This document shows positions 62,768 through 64,000 of a stretch of 64,000 nt of DNA, one piece after another; position 1 is the first letter of the stretch; each line of letters starts with the position of its first letter. The DNA lies in contig NW_002060949.1 in the NCBI RefSeq assembly GCF_000150275.1, positions 3,602,449-3,666,448 of the forward strand, read 5' to 3'. Origin of the DNA: Trichoplax adhaerens (lineage: Eukaryota > Placozoa > Uniplacotomia > Trichoplacea > Trichoplacidae). Below the pieces are notes generated by a model. That model ran no database searches and was not told the DNA's origin. It saw nothing but the letters and a program-made list of their open reading frames with translations. A program made the position numbers and the translations under genes.

Positions 62768-63583
62768 CTATTTTTCTACAACGTATTTCTCTAAAAATTG
62801 TTCCATGTCATCTACACTATAAGCAAACGGACCTGGACCGCCTGAATAAACGATTTTTCCGTCATCGACTACATATAATCTTTCTGGTACAGCGTCGTAT
62901 GCTTTCATCGTTTCATTTTCAATACAATCGATAAAAAACGGTAATTGAAATTGGAAACGATTAATAAATTCTTTAGCTATGTTTATTCTAGCTTCTAATT
63001 TCTTAGGCTGAAGAAAGCATACGCCAAGATTTTCATTCATTAATGGCATTGCCCATTCGTCGGCGGCATGAGCTTCCATAATATAGATAGTGTTAAATTG
63101 AACACGATTACTAAATCGACCAGCCAGATCGATAAAGCGATCGACTCCGTATCGAAATGGAGGTCAAGAATAGGATCCAAAGTTTAAGACATGAATTTTT
63201 TTGGCGCTTTGATTAAAAATGTTTTGTAAATCAGTTTGTTGCTGATCAAGTGTAAATAATCGTCCTTTAGGAGCTTGTTGTCCAACTTTAAGAAAGTTTA
63301 CAGTAGCGAAAGGGAACTTTTCACCAAGATGAACAAGAGATTGCTTATTAAAAAGATTGGATCTTAGAAAATGCCAAGTAGATATTTTTTGACCTTGCAG
63401 ATTTTTCTCACATTCAGATTTCATCATTTTCGGATTATGATAGGGATTATCGATAGTAGGGTAGTGGTACTTTATTGTTAAAATACATTTGAGTAATCTG
63501 AAAAATCCAATGATCATGAGATAGGTAGACTTGAACCAGCCATAAGAGGTTTCCTTTTTCTGTCCAGTCGCCATTGGCTCCAA
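62768..63583 (-). CDS. Iodothyronine deiodinase-like selenoprotein, copy D (in-frame TGA = selenocysteine)
   Basis: One exon of 272 codons from ATG 63583 to the stop at 62768, with TGA at 63164-63166 as selenocysteine (residue 140). It differs from copy C at few positions: MATGQKKETS, LLKCILTIKYHYP and NPYHNPKMMKSECEKNLQ at the N-terminus; MEAHAADEWAMP in place of VKEAHAADEWAMP; and a shorter end, LEKYVVEK. The change of the lysine-glutamate pair to methionine-glutamate just before the conserved histidine leaves the AHAADEW core intact. The gene lies in direct orientation to copy C, about 2.57 kb away, with matching upstream and downstream flanks, so it is a recent tandem duplicate. Frame, active site and SECIS are all preserved, so it is probably functional. 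Confidence 0.92.
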
Positions 63584-64000
63584 TTATTAAATGATACCGT
63601 TATTGATTCACTGAATGAATATTAATAGTGCAGTATACTGTGTGTAAGCGTATACTGAAAGTAACAGCTTTGATCAGTTCTATTAGTTTTGGATATTACT
63701 CTGACTTTACCTGCTAAACTAGTGCTTAGCCATTATAGTGTCGATTAGACGATTAGACGATGACGAAATTTCTAGTCTATCATTATTACTGCTGTATTCG
63801 TAATTGCGTATCTATCTATCTATCTACTCATTCTACTGTACAGTACAGTACAGTACAGTACAGTACACCAGCGATTCGTAGAATGGAGGGGTTTACCTAG
63901 TGTTAGTACTGTAATGACACGACACACGAATGTAGCTTATAATATTAGACTAGTTTATTAAGAGAGAAGAACAGTCAAGAGTGACTTCTAGATGAAGACT
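63584..64000. other. 5' flank of deiodinase copy D
   Basis: The first 260 bp closely match the 5' flank of copy C, interrupted by a (TATC)n tract near 63811-63825 and a CAGTA tandem array at about 63836-63866. The remaining sequence to the right edge shows no gene, apart from a short GGAGGGGTTTAxCTAGTxxTAG stretch that also occurs near 61695. Confidence 0.5.

Overview
This window is AT-rich animal nuclear DNA. Its genes are split by short spliceosomal introns (GT..AG, mostly about 50-900 bp, a few over 1 kb). All the recognisable families are metazoan: an insulin receptor substrate, iodothyronine deiodinase selenoproteins, an MS4A-type tetraspan, TM9SF1, RDM1, a MIC26/MIC27 subunit and SLC12A8. 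Gene density, intron size, base composition and the mixed gene set suggest an early-branching animal, most likely a placozoan such as Trichoplax or Hoilungia. The species is inference; the metazoan assignment is firm.

Layout. 1-4767: first two coding exons of an SLC12A8-like transporter (minus), running off the left edge. 4768-11485: gene-poor, with three families of diverged tandem repeats. 11486-16536: MS4A-like tetraspan (minus) whose second intron is a tandem repeat containing copies of its own splice acceptor. 18425-21897: complete four-exon insulin receptor substrate (minus; PH, PTB, then a tail with 13 YxxM motifs). 21898-25827: no clear gene, with palindromic GTAC-type repeats. 25828-28031: seven-exon SLC22A18-like MFS transporter (minus). 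28032-30596: repeats only. 30597-33153: seven-exon MICOS MIC26/MIC27 subunit (plus). 34261-37544: six-exon RDM1 homologue (minus). 37690-40400: a 36-bp minisatellite and a satellite of about 265 bp rich in TACAGTAC. 40478-46634: seventeen-exon TM9SF1 (plus). 46635-50275: nothing recognised.

The right-hand end (50276-63583) is the most unusual part. It holds four intron-less deiodinase-like selenoprotein genes, two plus and two minus, each with one in-frame TGA at the catalytic position of the thioredoxin fold. Each has a candidate SECIS element in its 3' region. Three of these SECIS elements are homologous to one another. A fourth homologous SECIS-like element at 53.7 kb (minus) has no gene upstream and looks like the trace of a lost copy. 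Near-identical cores with diverged N-termini point to recent duplication, inversion and possibly gene conversion. A truncated Tc1/mariner-type transposase lies between the first two copies.

The exon models of the six complete split genes were joined by hand. Each closes in frame from ATG to stop across all junctions, which is strong internal support. No shared pathway links the neighbours, apart from the deiodinase cluster, which is one expanded family.
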